Assembly (NCBI GenBank): GCA_963576565.1
Contig: OY755047.1
Location: 33,400,851 to 33,464,850 of the forward strand
Origin: Aspidapion aeneum
Taxonomy: Eukaryota; Arthropoda; Insecta; Coleoptera; Brentidae
DNA length: 64,000 nt
Direction: 5' to 3'
Shown here: one piece after another, positions 12,701-21,559 of the stretch
How the letters are laid out: every line of letters begins with the position of its first letter
How positions within the stretch are numbered: position 1 is the stretch's first letter
The notes under the pieces: model-generated
What the model was told of the DNA's origin: nothing
The model's database searches: none
The model's input: the letters and a program-made list of their open reading frames with translations, nothing else
Translations under genes and position numbers: made by a program

Positions 12701-15700
12701 ATCAACTTTTTATCCCTATAAAGAGATAGTTGTAGCGAAAATTCATAAGAGTATAGCTCAGAAACGAAACCGATGACCCCCCCCCCCCAATATTTTTGAA
12801 CAAGTTTCAAGATGGCTTGGGCTCTAACATATCTCAAATTCACCTGATCTGACGCATCCCGTTAAGCACACTATTCCGCTATACAGTTAGTACACCTATT
12901 ATTTGTTTAATTTAAAAAATGTTTGATTTACCCTTAAGGTTTACTACATAAGCCATTATGTATGTAAATGTTACTTTACAATAAGTACAACGACTCACAT
13001 TGAAGCAAATTAATTTATTTTGACTATGCATTTTTAATTTCATCCATTTATTATTCCTGTATTTCTGTTATTCATATTTTGAGCCACTCTATAGATATGC
13101 GACGAAAACTAAAAAAAAAATTGAAAACATACTTAAAAAGAGTTTTTTTTCAACTAAATAAAATTAATATTGGTTTTTTATTTCTATTTGACGAGAAGTT
13201 ATAGCAAAAACACTACAAAAATTCACATTTTTCTTTCTTCCAGTGGCGGATTTAAATAATTACAGCTCGAAAACGAAACCGATGACCCCCAATTTCTTTG
13301 AGACGAGTATTTAGACGGCTTGGGCCCTAACATATCAAAAATTCACGTTATTTACCGCATCCCGGTAAACACACTATTCCGTAGACAATTAGTAAACGTG
13401 TCATGCGTTGAATTTTTTTTTTTTTTTGAAATACCCTGTAAGCTTATCGCATAACCTATTATGCAAACATCACTCTAGAATAGTTAAAGCGACTCACATG
13501 AAAGCAAGTGAAGTTAATTTTGACCATGCATTTTTAGTTTCCTGTCTCTATATTTAATAAATCTCAGGTATTTTTCCTGTATTTTTTTATTATTATTTTG
13601 AGCCACTCTGTAGGTATGTGACGGAAACTATATGTCAAAAATTGATAAAATTCTTAAAAGAACTCTTGTACCGATAAAGTAAAGCTAATATCAGTTTTTT
13701 ATTTTTATTTGGCGATGAGTTATTACAAAAAAACAATGGTCATATTTTCCCATATTTCAGTGGCGCACATTTAAATAAGTATAGCTCGAAAACGAATCCT
13801 ATGACCCCCCTGATTTTTTTTGGTAAAAATATCAGGAAGGTTTGTCCTTCAACATATTTCAAATTCAGCTCATCTGACGCGTCCCGGTAAACAATGTATT
13901 TAGTGCCTCCTCCTTTGTCGTAAATTTGTTGTGAAAGAAAAAAAATTAACGCGTCATCCCTTTTCCCGAAAATGGGCAGTGAGCAATTTTGAGATTTGTC
14001 ATTTATATTTCAGTGATCTTTAAGTTCTTTCACAAAACTTGCGAAAATGTAGGTCACGGAAAATTAACAATTGCGCGAAAAGGTTGTTTTGTAATGAACT
14101 TAAAGATCACTGAGATATGAACGACAATTCTCAAAATTTCTCACTGCCCATTTCCAGAAAAACGGATGACATTTTTTTTTTCTTACGAAAAGTTTACGAC
14201 AAATTTACGGCAATTAATGCATTTATTGCGAATATCCAGTTCTTAAGTGGTAATTGAGACTCAACATAGCATTATTGCCTTGGCATTAGAAATTAAGAGT
14301 CGTTAGACAATAAAGCTTACTAAATTAAATCAAAACCTCTTTTGAGGAAAACGGGTGGCGTGAGAAAATGTTTGTTTTTACGACAAATTTACGACAATTA
14401 TTTAATTGATTGGTTTTTGAAAATTTTAATTTTTTCTATTGTGGTAGTATACAAAGTGGGGACGCAAATTCGCTACAGCTTCAGGTTGAAGAAAGCGGAT
14501 AAAACGCAAAAACAAGTCGATTAAGTTGTTTTGTAAGCTTTCCGGTCATAGCAAAAAAAAAATTTTAGAGGGTAAAACTCACCCTGACTTAATTTTTTTA
14601 AATGGGATGGTACTACTTGTGGCACCTTGTTGGAAAGGTCTTTCCAAAATAAAATTGATTGTGCCATTTTTTTTTAACTCTTATGCTATTTTCTAGCGTG
14701 AAAAAATAATTTGATTTGTTGCAGCCTTACAATTGATAAGAATGCGATAATTTTTTTGTACCTATACTTTCCTTAATTTTTTCCGAGTCCATTTTTTACA
14801 ATAAAAAGTCCAAATTGAGATAAAGCGGTTCATACACTTTTCTAAAAACAAACTGAGAAAATACTGACCACTAAAAACTGTACCTTAGAATGCTTTTGTA
14901 AGCATTAGAAGAATTTTTTGATATGAAATAATTTTTTCAAGCTAAAAAATTACCATTTGGTAAAAATGAAAAAAAAAACGGCACAATCAATTTTCTTTTG
15001 GAAAGACCTTTCCATTTAAAAAAATGAAGTAGGGGTGAGTTTTACCCTCTAAACGGGGTAAAAACTTTTTTTTTTGCTATGGCCGGAAAGCTTACAAAAA
15101 AACTCAATCGACGTGTTTTTGCGTTTTATCCGCATTTTTCAACCTGAAGCTGTAGCGAATTTGAGCCAGTTAAAGTCCCCACCCTGTATAAAAGTTGAGA
15201 CTCAACTGAGCATTACTACCCCTTTCTAGGAAAACTGGTGGCGCGACAATTTTTTTTATTTCACGACAAATTTACGACAAATTTACGACAGTTAACGCAT
15301 ATATTGCGAATATCCAATTCTTAAGTGGCAATACTAAGTTTAAAGAAGTTGTTTTTCTTATATTTTTTCGTGCTGCCAAAGCTTATCCTCACGGGGCTTC
15401 ATCAAATTGTTACCTAATAAATGTTGACAGTTAACTATTTCGTCTCAATGGCACCAGTAAGAACATCCTTACAACATTAAGTAGATGGTTTTGTCTCTCA
15501 TCTTAAGGTTGTGTTGTGTGCACAAGATCCTCTAGTCCCGCAAGTAGCGCCATTTACTAATAAGTGGCTTGAGGGCTAAAGCTCCTCTAGAGCCACTGAA
15601 TATTGACCTCTTCAACATATTATCCCCAAAAATTAAGATTAATATGTATCGATAAGCGCTTTAGCCCCCCCTCCAGGGATTCATCTCTACGTATCGATAT

Positions 15701-15911
15701 GCGCTCATGCCCCCCTCTAGGATTGATCTCTGCATACGCCACTGGTGTACATTAGTGTTGAAGCTTAGCAACCAGTAAGTAAAATATTAAACTTACCTTC
15801 TTCTCTTAAAAGCCTTCCGTATTCCCCTTTTGGATAATTTAAATCGATGCATTTCTCAATAAGAGCATTGTCTATTACTCGCGGTTCTCTCTCTTTGCAT
15901 GGATCAATCAT
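592..15911 (-). CDS. DRC3: DRC3 / LRRC48, dynein regulatory complex subunit 3 (5' part, three exons)
   Basis: The coding sequence is the join of 15797-15911, 6633-6932 and 592-777 on the minus strand, 601 nt or 200 codons, continuing beyond the left edge. DRC3 is an axonemal protein of the nexin-dynein regulatory complex, which regulates dynein arms in motile cilia and sperm flagella. The N-terminal segment has the family motif PRVIDNALIEKC (residues 10-21). After it come SDS22-type leucine-rich repeats of about 22 residues (residues 52-138), including the family-like FEYLYILKIDHLW and LSLANNFIEKIENL. Next is the LRR-capping part LTSLNMAENPC and then DFRLYIAAYLPNLIYYEYQRI, typical of DRC3. 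All introns are GT-AG and phase 1. The introns are 8864 and 5855 bp and are filled with transposons, yet no coding exon is broken. The start is the only ATG opening this frame, 33 codons before the LRR region. The coiled-coil C-terminal half is not in the window. Confidence 0.87.
833..1728. repeat. Inverted-repeat element with GGGGTAC motifs
   Basis: The left end GGGCTAAATGGGGTAC (835-850) matches the reverse complement of the right end GGGCAATATGGGGTACC (1709-1725). Related G-rich motifs (CGGGGTACC, AAAATGGGGTAC, GCGGGGCAAAATGG) recur inside in both orientations, as subterminal repeats do in non-autonomous DNA transposons. No coding remnant is recognised. It lies in DRC3 intron 2. Confidence 0.5.
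1729..2413. repeat. Intronic sequence with a two-copy tandem repeat
   Basis: About 1957-2063 and 2064-2170 are two diverged copies of a unit near 107 bp, each running from CAGCCCCT through TGATCCT and CTTTGAAAT-like blocks to a pyrimidine-rich tail. The rest is plain AT-rich intron. No exon is seen. Confidence 0.45.
2525..3042. mobile_element. MITE with GTTGCGTTCGGTA inverted ends
   Basis: The block GTTGCGTTCGGTA (about 2548) is matched by GCTGCGTTCGGTA on the other strand near 3013-3026, with weaker matching outwards. Comparison with the uninterrupted mariner at 18598-19381 shows that mariner homology stops near 2512 and resumes near 3046, so the block is an insertion. Inside, GATCGTTCGGTAATTC and CTCAGACTA are repeated at about 2630 and 2932. 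No transposase is seen. Confidence 0.55.
3478..5170 (-). mobile_element. Decayed DNA transposon, CTGCCGYCCCAY ends, AATT target duplication
   Basis: A 1693-bp insertion inside the mariner transposase. Its ends are CTGCCGCCCCAC and, on the complement, CTGCCGTCCCAT. It is flanked by AATT at 3474-3477 and 5171-5174, and the mariner reads straight across the empty site. Subterminal copies of a palindrome (CGTATGTT followed by AACATACG) occur near both ends. An ORF remnant runs on the minus strand from ATG at 4579 (MSSRARRMVLQVINNSS) to about 3910, with a frameshift near 4440 and a stop near 4218. It contains AERKNQILINLSSIIPKQ, which loosely recalls N-terminal regions of insect DDE transposases. 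The superfamily is not assigned. Confidence 0.75.
4696..5050. repeat. Iterated palindromic subterminal repeats
   Basis: Four spaced units, with a fifth degenerate one, occur at about 4696, 4769, 4830, 4905 and 4974. Each is ACCGTATGTT plus 0-3 bases plus AACATACGNTA, several preceded by GTTGCTAGGCAA. Spacing is 61-75 bp. Half-sites also lie near the left end (3498, 3686, 3738, 3808) and at 5041. Position and symmetry suggest transposase-binding sites of the surrounding element. Confidence 0.7.
5821..6417. mobile_element. Inverted-repeat element (about 70-bp TIRs) inside the mariner
   Basis: The left arm TGCTTTATTGTGTAAAGG...CTCCCGGGAGT matches the complement of the right arm ACTCCCGTGAGACAG...AATAAAGCA over about 70 bp. 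CTGG is repeated at both edges (5817-5820 and 6418-6421, the latter read CCTGG). Removing the block restores the mariner reading FDNWVKRMQKC, so the boundaries are well supported. It has no coding capacity and hosts a second MITE at 5922-6184. Confidence 0.7.
5922..6184. mobile_element. MITE, ACCCATATAGAG ends
   Basis: The end ACCCATATAGAGGTGCCACC is inverted at the other end (GGTGGCATCTCTATATGGGT), and matching continues inwards through CAGATGGTGCTG and ACGCAATATTCAG. The element is 263 bp, almost wholly palindromic and non-coding. It is nested three deep: MITE in inverted-repeat element in mariner in DRC3 intron. Confidence 0.75.
6633..6932 (-). CDS. DRC3: DRC3 exon 2 (leucine-rich repeats)
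   Basis: A 300-nt exon, acceptor CTAATTTTAAG, donor GTGAGA, phase 1 at both ends. It starts GMPMEEVEEIRFEYLY and carries successive SDS22-type repeats (LTKLSLANNFIEKIENL, LRELDFSFNRIKQIENL, LEKISFYSNKIEIVENL) ending LTVFSIG. It joins exon 1 through a split Gly codon (G|GA) and exon 3 through another (G|GC). Confidence 0.88.
6992..7031. repeat. 24-bp perfect palindrome with 8-bp direct repeats
   Basis: CATATACGTAAT followed by its exact complement occupies 7000-7023. It is flanked by identical GTTCCAAC at 6992-6999 and 7024-7031. The surrounding repeat family (copies at 20060 and 33578) has one such block and no palindrome, so this is an insertion scar. Compare 45212-45249. Confidence 0.85.
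7032..7225 (+). repeat. SINE-like repeat F, 3' part
   Basis: It shares TTAAGTGTTGACAATTA, CAGAACACT, TTGCAAAATTAAG, GACGGTTTTGTCT and CGCAAGTAGCG with the copies at 11271/15350, 20060 and 33578. The head is not recognisable here. Confidence 0.6.
7240..8720 (+). mobile_element. THAP/P-element-like transposon, internally deleted
   Basis: Imperfect inverted ends at about 7246-7322 and 8625-8705 (TAAGCGAA..CGCAGCC, AAAGACC, TCACGTGA, TAGGAG in matching order on opposite strands) bracket a transposase remnant. The unit is about 1.5 kb, well short of a full P-type element, so much of the interior is lost. Exact termini and target duplication could not be fixed. Confidence 0.6.
7547..8393 (+). pseudogene. 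THAP-domain P-type (THAP9-like) transposase, broken
   Basis: The first codons read MPRTC, then after a +1 frameshift ISVPCRSNYKTDT, which is the start of a C2CH THAP zinc finger (DNA binding). A helical stretch follows (7655-7755, DKIDQVIDILIDIFHSESA). After another frameshift comes the P-element core part at about 7772-8020 (RRYGGYTLMLASFLFIQ, VICLPHPRNIKKL and LVVNLHFNEIYIK, the usual lead into the catalytic region). A C-terminal segment at 8139-8393 contains LEKISLRACKVFKNNFIKK. The GTP-binding insertion and most catalytic residues are missing, so it is dead. Family assignment rests on remembered P/THAP9 signatures. Confidence 0.7.
8760..11242. repeat. Inverted-repeat unit of about 2.5 kb enclosing a minisatellite
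   Basis: The arm at 8760-8858 (TGACCTTGGACAGCACC, AACGATTATAAACACA, AGGATTGC, GTCACTAGTGGACC) is repeated in reverse at 11118-11242. The interior holds AT-rich non-coding sequence (8876-10047) and the tandem repeat at 10048-10760. No transposase is visible. It may be one large non-autonomous element. It ends a few tens of bases before the SINE-like head at 11271. Confidence 0.5.
10048..10760 (+). repeat. Minisatellite, about six degenerate units of roughly 85-130 bp
   Basis: Each unit contains AAGCTCAGCTCTCTAGCG, TCTGGAAGTGGGCAATG, ACATTTATAGGGGAGGGAAG and TTGGGGTTTT, starting near 10048, 10165, 10285, 10435, 10575 and 10680. The last is truncated and followed by a small hairpin (TTTGGCAGACTTATGTCTGCCAAA) and a GAGT run at 10770-10782. 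It is non-coding; ORFs in both strands are by-products of the repetition. Confidence 0.8.
11271..11310 (+). repeat. SINE-like repeat F, tRNA-like head (interrupted)
   Basis: GTCGCCGAGCGGATAAAA resembles a tRNA-Ser/Leu A box (TRGYNNARNGG). The body resumes at about 15350 (CAAAGCTTATCCTCACGGGG onwards) after the fold-back complex, so the repeat was split by that insertion. Confidence 0.5.
11500..13914. mobile_element. MULE-like fold-back element, 9-bp target duplication
   Basis: The ends are AGGAGGAGGCACTAAATAC and its complement. They are directly flanked by TTGTCGTAA at 11491-11499 and 13915-13923, and the empty site is preserved in sister arms (11380, 14205). Nearly the whole element is two inverted arms of about 1.2 kb meeting near 12700. 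Each arm holds about three direct subrepeats of 400-530 bp (cores ACCGGGACGC...GATGAG and GGTTTCGTTTTCGAGCTAT at about 11530, 12050 and 12460, inverted at 12880, 13370 and 13880). A 9-bp duplication with long terminal inverted repeats is typical of Mutator-like elements. No transposase is present. Confidence 0.75.
14452..15186. mobile_element. Palindromic Tc1/mariner-like MITE, TA duplication
   Basis: The ends read CAAAGTGGGGAC and, on the complement, CAGGGTGGGGAC. TA lies at 14450-14451 and 15187-15188. The arms match through ATTCGCTACAGCTTCAGGTT, GATAAAACGCAAAAAC, AGCTTTCCGG and GGAAAGGTCTTTCC, making a long hairpin centred near 14820. Confidence 0.75.
15350..15565 (+). repeat. SINE-like repeat F, body (continued from 11271)
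   Basis: It matches the copies at 20060 and 33578 in GAAGTTGTTTTTC, AAAGCTTATCCTCACGGGG, TGTTGACAGTTAACT, AAGTAGATGGTTTTGTCT and GCAAGTAGCGCCATTTA. Confidence 0.6.
15640..15735 (+). repeat. Two-copy short tandem repeat
   Basis: TGTATCGATAAGCGCTTTAGCC...GGGATTCATCTCT is followed by a diverged copy, CGTATCGATATGCGCTCATGCC...GGATTGATCTCT. The period is about 55 bp. It ends about 60 bp before DRC3 exon 1. Confidence 0.6.
15797..15911 (-). CDS. DRC3: DRC3 exon 1 (start codon)
   Basis: The exon opens with ATG at 15911 (MIDPCKEREPRVIDNALIEK) and ends RLLREE plus one base before the consensus donor GTAAGT at 15796. The motif PRVID followed by about 20 residues and a basic stretch matches the start of DRC3 proteins. 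The upstream sequence is AT-rich; no TATA box or convincing RFX X-box was identified. Confidence 0.85.
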
Positions 15912-18597
15912 TTTTTAAGTCTAAAGTTTCTTGTAAACAAATTAAATCACTTTGACTTTTCTAAACGACAACATTTTTGACTTAAATCAAGAAAAACAGA
16001 TTTTTGAACCTTCTGTTTTAGTATCCTTTTATGTCCATCGTTAGTGACCAACTTTGTTATTTTAGAATATTTTATTCTTTAACTTAAAAATCAGATAAAA
16101 CTATTTAAATCGCGACACAATTGACTTAATCCTTTCACAGAACTGTTGTAAAACTGGAAGGGATAGTTAGTTTATTGATAAAACTTATTCCAGCAACCAA
16201 TCATGTACATCACAAATACATATAATATGTAGTAATGCCAATATTTTGCACGATTTTCAAAAGTGTTATTTAGTGGGTTTCACATAAAGTGGCTTGGCGG
16301 CCAAATTTTTTATATTTTAGTTAACTTTTTTTTACAAAGAATAATAACATTTTGCGTTTCAATTTTACTTAAAAAAATATGTATATTTTTAATTATTTAT
16401 TTGTTTATTTCTACATTAAAAACTTCTAAAAAAATTGCTGAGATACTTTTCCTGCTAGGGATATAGTTTGGTTATTTCTTCGTCATTAAGGAATTCCTTT
16501 AAGGTATAATAGGATTTTTTGCGGAATAATTTTTCATTTTTTGTTTTGTTTTTCTGTATTCTAAAATTTAAAGGAAGGCATTTCGAAACTTTTACTATAT
16601 TAATGTATGTTTTTTTGTATGTATGAGAAATGAGGTACATCCGTTTTTAGATTTCCTTTAAGCCTAGTATCATATTCATGACTTCTTTTTAGATGTTGAA
16701 ACTGGTCTGGATTTTTTATTATAAAATTTGCACATTCAAGAATATATATAGGTTGTATTTTGTGTGTATTTTATGTTTAATAAACAGCTCTTTGCAACTA
16801 CTTTTATTTATTTTTAAAACAGTTCTTAGACACCTTTTCTGTATTTTTAGAACTGAATTTCCCCAACAAATTACCCCATATCTAACTCGTGAGTGCACAT
16901 AAGCATGAAAAGACAGTAAGTGCTGCCTTAAGGTTAATATTCTTAGTAACTAACCTTAATGCGCAACAATATTCACTCATCTGTCGCGCGACTCCCTCAA
17001 TGTGATTCTGTCAGCTTAAGTTTTTGTTAATTGTTCCTCCGCCTTCTTCAACAGCTCTCAATTATATTCTTGATACAGTTTGTGTTATGTTTTTTTTGTT
17101 TGAATTGTACTATATGATGAATGAAAGGGGGGCACGGGATCACGAAAAACTAACTCTTCTTTTTGATGAGGCCAGGCTTCCATTATAAAGTGATACTACA
17201 TGTTGACGATTTGTCCATTTGATATTTAAAACTGATATAGCACTATGCTAGGACATGTTCTAAGAGGTATTGAGCTAAGAAGTACGTTCGGGATCATTTT
17301 AATCTAACATAGCGCCCCACAGGTATCCGTTATTTCTGGTTTTTCTCGTTCAAATATATTTAAGACGTACATGCGACGAACGCTTGCTGGTAGCGAAATT
17401 GGGAAACGGAATAGAAGAAAACTGTTCATGCACTAGCGTATCCAGGAATTTGTAATTAGTGGGGGGTTCCTCTTAAACTTATAATTTTAATAAACCTTTA
17501 ATAGCCAGAACCGAACCGAACCCTTATGTTTCCAAATAAATTTTGGGTTTGTTTTTTAAGAGATCAATGAACAAGTTCATCGTAAGTTGCAATCTGATCC
17601 AAACTATAAAATTTTATTAGGTCCATGGGATTATGGTAAACTTTTGATGTCAATAACACTTAAAGCGACTCGCCTATAAAACAATTTTGTGAACATTATC
17701 AAGGGCACAACCGGTGGAGGCTAAGATTCTTGCAGCTATTTACCTTATAATTCATTTATAAAATCACAACAAAAAGACATTACATTGGTGAGTCAATAGT
17801 TTGCTCCAGGAATGATATAAAATAATTCATACAATAACATTTGCCAATAGCGGCCACGGGGTTTCTTCCTTGGGTTGGCGTCTCCAATAATCTGAGCACT
17901 TAGATTGTGTGACCTGAAATGTTTCAAATGGAAAATATACTCAACTAAGGCTTTGGTTGCATGAATAGCTCAGCCCAAGTCGATATTTGTTGTCTGAAGA
18001 CACTTGCAAATTGGCAACGAATATTGAAAAACTAAATCAATTATTAGCAAAGCAATAATAAATCTAATCTGACAAATTGAATTGTCTAAAAGTGAAAACT
18101 TCGATTTCCGTTGTTCGGCTTTATTCTGTGGTTAGGTCACGTTAACATTTTATATCAGCTCCGGCTGCTGGGCACAAATAGAGGAAAAGTGACCATGGAC
18201 TGGGCGTGCTTATACACTGTGTTCTTCATGGACAAATAATTGATCTATAGAAAACCTCGATGGGACAAACCCCGATGCGGAGACCTAAATGAATCAGCAT
18301 ATGGCAGAATCTATCAGAATGTGGAGCACATCAAGGAGTGAGAAGATACTTATTCAAAGTAAAGGAGTTGCAATTGGAAGATATTAGGTCCCTGTACCAT
18401 CCGCTTTTCGCGACTTTTGAACCACGGCCCAATCATCAGCTTGCCTGCCTCGCTGATGAGCAAGCCCTGTCGAAGATAGACGTCTTTCCTACCTCCAGTA
18501 AAGCTGTCTTCACAAACAGAGAATAGGTTCGTGCTTTTGTGGCACCAAAGCCGCATCCAAAATATGATTTAATTATTTAAAGGAATAGTGATCATAT
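15912..18597. other. No gene recognised; presumed DRC3 upstream region
   Basis: AT-rich sequence to about 16900, then more mixed sequence from 17000 to 18590. Any DRC3 promoter should lie just above 15911, but no specific element is supported. Short ORFs on both strands show no family motif. Confidence 0.4.
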
Positions 18598-19381
18598 ACG
18601 AGGGTTGTTATTTAAGTTTTGCATATACGTCTGGAATAAAACAGTAGATAACTTTTAAAGACTTTATTGTTTCTCCCAAGTACTCTCCATGAAATACATG
18701 ACATGACCTAATTTGAGACAAATGTTGCGACCATCTTTTTGGATACACTTCGAGAACGGATGAGTTTTGTGGGATTTTCTTCATCTTGGAACACTCAGAC
18801 ACACAGATGACTGACGTTTGTTTTCGGGTTTATATGAGTAAATCCACGATTCGTCATCACTGACAATGTTGTACATGTATTTTGAGTTTTCTGCCTCAAG
18901 CGATCTAGAGTTTTCTGACACCAATTGATCGTAGCTTCTATCCGTTCTTCGGTTAACAGATGCGGTATCCAGCGGGAAGCTAATAATTTTTTTACCCCTG
19001 ATTCTTCATGCAAAATTATTCTATTTGAGTTCTTTGAAATCCCCAATGAAGCCTGAATCTCGCGATATGTCACACCTTGAGTGACAGCCGTTTTTACTGC
19101 ACCTGGCTTCCTAACCGTCCACGCTTGAGTTTTCTATGCCAACAAGAAACAGTGGACTAACTACTTCACTACTGGAAAACAAAAATCAACTCGGCAAGGC
19201 ATTCTTGTTGAGATAATTTCCTTCGAAAGTTGTAAAAAATTATAGCCCAAAAACGTTTATTTCCATTTCCGAATGATTTGTTAAGATTAGGTGAAGATTG
19301 AGGTTAAGGTTTAGAAAGATATTCAATCAATGTCGTCCTCTATGTTCCTATATGCAAAATAGAAAAGACAGCCCCCGAATA
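18598..19381 (-). mobile_element. Mariner-like element, copy 2, internally deleted
   Basis: The 3' end on the plus strand is CGAGGGTTGTTATTTAAG TTTTGCATATACG, preceded by TA. The 5' end on the complement is ATTCGGGGGCTGTC...TTTTGCATATAGG. The 785-bp copy has lost most of the transposase core. Confidence 0.8.
18640..19150 (-). pseudogene. Mariner transposase remnant (copy 2)
   Basis: On the minus strand it reads MTYREIQASLGISKNS (helix-turn-helix part), WIPHLLTEERIEATINWCQK, a stretch with MTNRGFTHINPKTNVSHL (a frameshifted form of the first catalytic region), then PKRWSQHLSQIRSCHVF joined directly to the C-terminal untranslated part. The DD34D core between these points is deleted and several frames are broken. 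It is the same family as the transposase at 3153-6491. Confidence 0.75.
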
Positions 19382-20059
19382 CGGCTTGTGTGTGGCTACT
19401 TTTTTATAGCTGTTATAGTTCTAAGTTTTAAAAGTTGTTAAACAGCTTCAAGAAAGAAAACGACTATCTTGCCCATGTTCCCCTACAGAGATTATGCTTG
19501 GTATTTACCAGGAATTGGTATAATTTTATTCTTTTACAGAATTTTTCTATTTCGCTTAAAATTATGATAAGTATGGATAAGAGCAAACATTTTTAAAGAT
19601 CACTCGATTAATTTCAAGTTTTTGTTTGCTATTGATACTCCATAATTTTTTTTATCTACGCTTTTGCCTATTTCCGTCAACTTTTTTTATTTCATGTCAT
19701 TTTAATCTAATATTTGTATCAAATATTTAATGACATGTATCTGTGAAACCCTTGTCTGTTATCCGTCACATTTTTAGGCAATTCTTGCCATTGTGTACAT
19801 TTGCTCATGTATTAAGCTTCAAAATCGATATTTCCAACAAAGTTTCACTAAGCCTATCGCGCTAGTCGGGGCGGATTCCCCCAACTCGAACTAGGTCAAC
19901 GTAAGGACCCTGCTTTTTTATGTAACAAAAAATACTATATTTAGTAAGTTGCTCTTCCAATTCTATACACAACGAGTATTTAGTATTTAAGCCTTTAATA
20001 AGCAGTTGCTAGATGCCAATAAACGTTTCCACTATTTAACAGTTTAACAACAATTTTTC
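19382..20059. other. No feature recognised
   Basis: AT-rich spacer between mariner copy 2 and a SINE-like repeat. No ORF with family motifs was seen. Confidence 0.4.
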
Positions 20060-20275
20060 GTGACTAAGCGGGCATGGACAGATTTTGTTTTTCTTGTATT
20101 TTTCCGAGGGCAGGTTGAAAGCTGTTCTCCCACGGGGGTCCAAGATCTTATGGACACCTATTAAGTTTTGATAGTTAATTAAAGAACTTCAGAACACTGC
20201 ATGTTCAATGTGGCACTATTGTAAAGCCATACAGACGGTATATAAATCTTATCTTACGATATTGGTAAGAGAAAT
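20060..20275 (+). repeat. SINE-like repeat F copy
   Basis: GACTAAGCGGGCATGGACAG (A-box-like) is followed by TTGTTTTTCTTGTATTTTTCC, GTTGAAAGCTG (B-box position), CACGGGGGTCCAAGATCTTA, TCAGAACACTGC and ATCTTACGATATT. It is collinear with the copy at 33578. Confidence 0.6.
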
Positions 20276-21559
20276 GAAAAATAATGCCTGCGATACCGTA
20301 TCCTTTCACACAAGTGGCGACACCTATCAAATACAAAAAAACTACCAGAGTAAAAACAAAAGGCAGGCAGATGAAACGAAAAATAGTACCAATGAGCGAA
20401 GTTTTATGTCGGGTGAGCGGAGCGTGAGCCAAAAATACTAGAAGTAATACTGTAGTTAAATTTTAAAAGTATCATCCCAAACATTGATTCCGGCTTTATT
20501 CTGTATCTAAATTTGTATGGTACTTTTGCTCCTTACAAAGAAAACCAATCCTTAGGATGGTTTATAACAATTCTCGCCTGTTCGGCCATCTTTGTAACGC
20601 CATAGTTTCACTAAGCTACTAAATTTTAAAAAGTATCAGATCACTCATCATTTGTCTTCATGACGAATCTAAATTACTGGATTAAATTGAGTTTTCCGAG
20701 AAGAAACCGTACATGTTTCGTCTATTAGTGTTCCCAGCAATTTTGACAAGCACTTGCTATAAAAGTTGCCTGTTTTTGTCAAGAATCACCAGTTTAAAAA
20801 GAAATCATATATTTATCCTCAAGACCCTGTATGTAGGTACGACATTTAACAAAATGTCATACAGGATCTTTAAACTACACGAGATACGGTCATGTATCAT
20901 TCCATTACTGACAGTCTAGGAAAATGCATCAAACGCCTCGAAGAAAGAACAATATTTATATGTATCATAAAACCTGTGTGTGAGTAATCAATACACAAAA
21001 TATTCTTTAAAAAAGTTTTACTTTTCTGCTATTTATTGCTATAATCATCAAACACCATTCATTTTAACAAAATGTAACGTGGAAAGCCGTGCAACATAAT
21101 TCTAAAATAATTCATGGGAAATGGGGACCCAGAACCTTGTACGGGTTATCGCCGTCGGCGCCCCTTTGCCGGACATAGACGAGTAGCCAAGCTCGAGAGT
21201 TTTCCAATCCGAGTCAGCGGACAGTGATTCAAGCAATGAAGTTTTTCAAGCATTAGTAAGAGTCGCGTACTCAATTAGATACTTTGATATACCTAGGTTT
21301 CACAGTTTTTCATAGTCAAGTACTAGTTATGATAATGGAATTTTTTACAAATTTTAGTTTAAAGAGGACAGTTTCAAAAAATCACCAGAATTCAGTCTTT
21401 TTAAAAAAGTTTTCACAATTTCACAAATGAGTAGAGTTAAAAATCAGCAAATCTGATTAATTTTCACAAGACCTTGCAACACTGGTTCCTAGATTGATCT
21501 TATACCACAGGGGTGATCCGTGCTTATACCGCAGGGCGCGTATAGGGCTTTTAATTTCC
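20276..21559. other. No feature recognised
   Basis: Mixed AT-rich sequence. ORFs at 20208-20441 and 20713-20919 overlap repeat or lack motifs and are not called. Confidence 0.4.

Larger units (their letters stand above)
11305..15350. repeat. Nested fold-back complex
   Basis: The outer arms at 11305-11440 and 15195-15350 are inverted copies (CACTTAAGAGTTGGATATTC, TTGTCGTAAATTTGTCG, GCGCCACC). A second inverted pair of the same family lies at 11440-11499 plus 13915-14050 against 14070-14285. Inside are the MULE-like element (11500-13914) and a Tc1/mariner-like palindromic MITE (14452-15186). An extra partial arm sits at 14320-14410. All of it is non-coding and lies in DRC3 intron 1. Confidence 0.8.

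Noticed and set aside
15912..16300. RFX X-box upstream of DRC3
   Set aside because: Only weak half-site resemblance; no full motif found.
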